Source: Eubacteriales bacterium (GTDB lineage: Bacteria; Bacillota; Clostridia; Lachnospirales; Lachnospiraceae). From it: DNA of 33,631 nucleotides. The first letter of the stretch is position 1. Each line of letters starts with the position of its first letter. Location of the stretch: the NCBI GenBank assembly GCA_030537135.1, contig JAUNOP010000033.1:1-33631 (forward strand). The letters run 5' to 3'. This document shows positions 33,630 to 33,631 of the stretch, one piece after another. The translations under genes were made by a program, and so were the position numbers. The notes under the pieces were generated by a model that was not told the DNA's origin, ran no database searches, and was given only the letters and a program-made list of their open reading frames with translations.

Positions 33630-33631
33630 AC

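Overview
The window looks like a chromosomal segment of a low-to-moderate-GC, Gram-positive anaerobe of the Clostridia, most likely Lachnospiraceae. The grounds are the sporulation sigma factor SigH at the end of a cysS-mrnC-rlmB block, a YesM/YesN-type two-component system, secreted Ig-like repeat proteins, strong AGGAGG ribosome sites and frequent intrinsic terminators. The species cannot be fixed from sequence reading alone.

Layout. (1) 1-3828: a visibly AT-rich pair of secreted-protein genes, a 5'-truncated SH3-repeat protein and a 900-residue Ig-like repeat protein. (2) 4215-9342: a SEC-C/DUF1186-like protein, a class I CoA-transferase, a small unknown protein and a secreted DUF1002 protein with a very acidic, Trp-containing insert. 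(3) 9640-24336: an arabinose locus. It contains araR (GntR/LacI chimera) behind a perfect operator, then araA, an AraK-like ribulokinase and araD, then a YesN response regulator, YesM sensor kinase and lipid-anchored sugar-binding protein joined by ATGA overlaps, then a YtfQ-like binding protein, an ATPase and two permeases. (4) 24630-29619: glycerol-1-phosphate dehydrogenase (araM), ispF, cysS, mrnC, rlmB and sigH. (5) 29760-33629: two tRNA clusters (Glu-Cys-Cys; Ala-Trp, with Thr on the opposite strand), a PucR-type regulator and a DUF308 membrane protein.

How the genes work together. Sugar bound outside the cell is imported by the YtfQ/RT/YjfF-like ABC transporter, isomerised by AraA, phosphorylated by the kinase and epimerised by AraD to D-xylulose 5-phosphate. 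Two control layers are visible: AraR, with a perfect inverted repeat over its own promoter, and a kinase/regulator pair co-encoded with a paralogue of the transporter binding protein, which probably presents sugar to the kinase. A 15-bp intra-operon terminator after the binding-protein gene should keep that protein in excess over the ATPase and permeases.

Most worth a second look are: a dispersed palindromic element present three times; the tethered-binding-protein signalling unit and the lack of a lipobox on the transport paralogue; direct-repeat sets upstream of the regulator and binding-protein promoters; and unusual leaders before araM, pucR and the DUF308 gene, the last with mutually exclusive hairpins and a 30-codon ORF. 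I did not find a CRISPR array, transposase, prophage or recognisable defence system.
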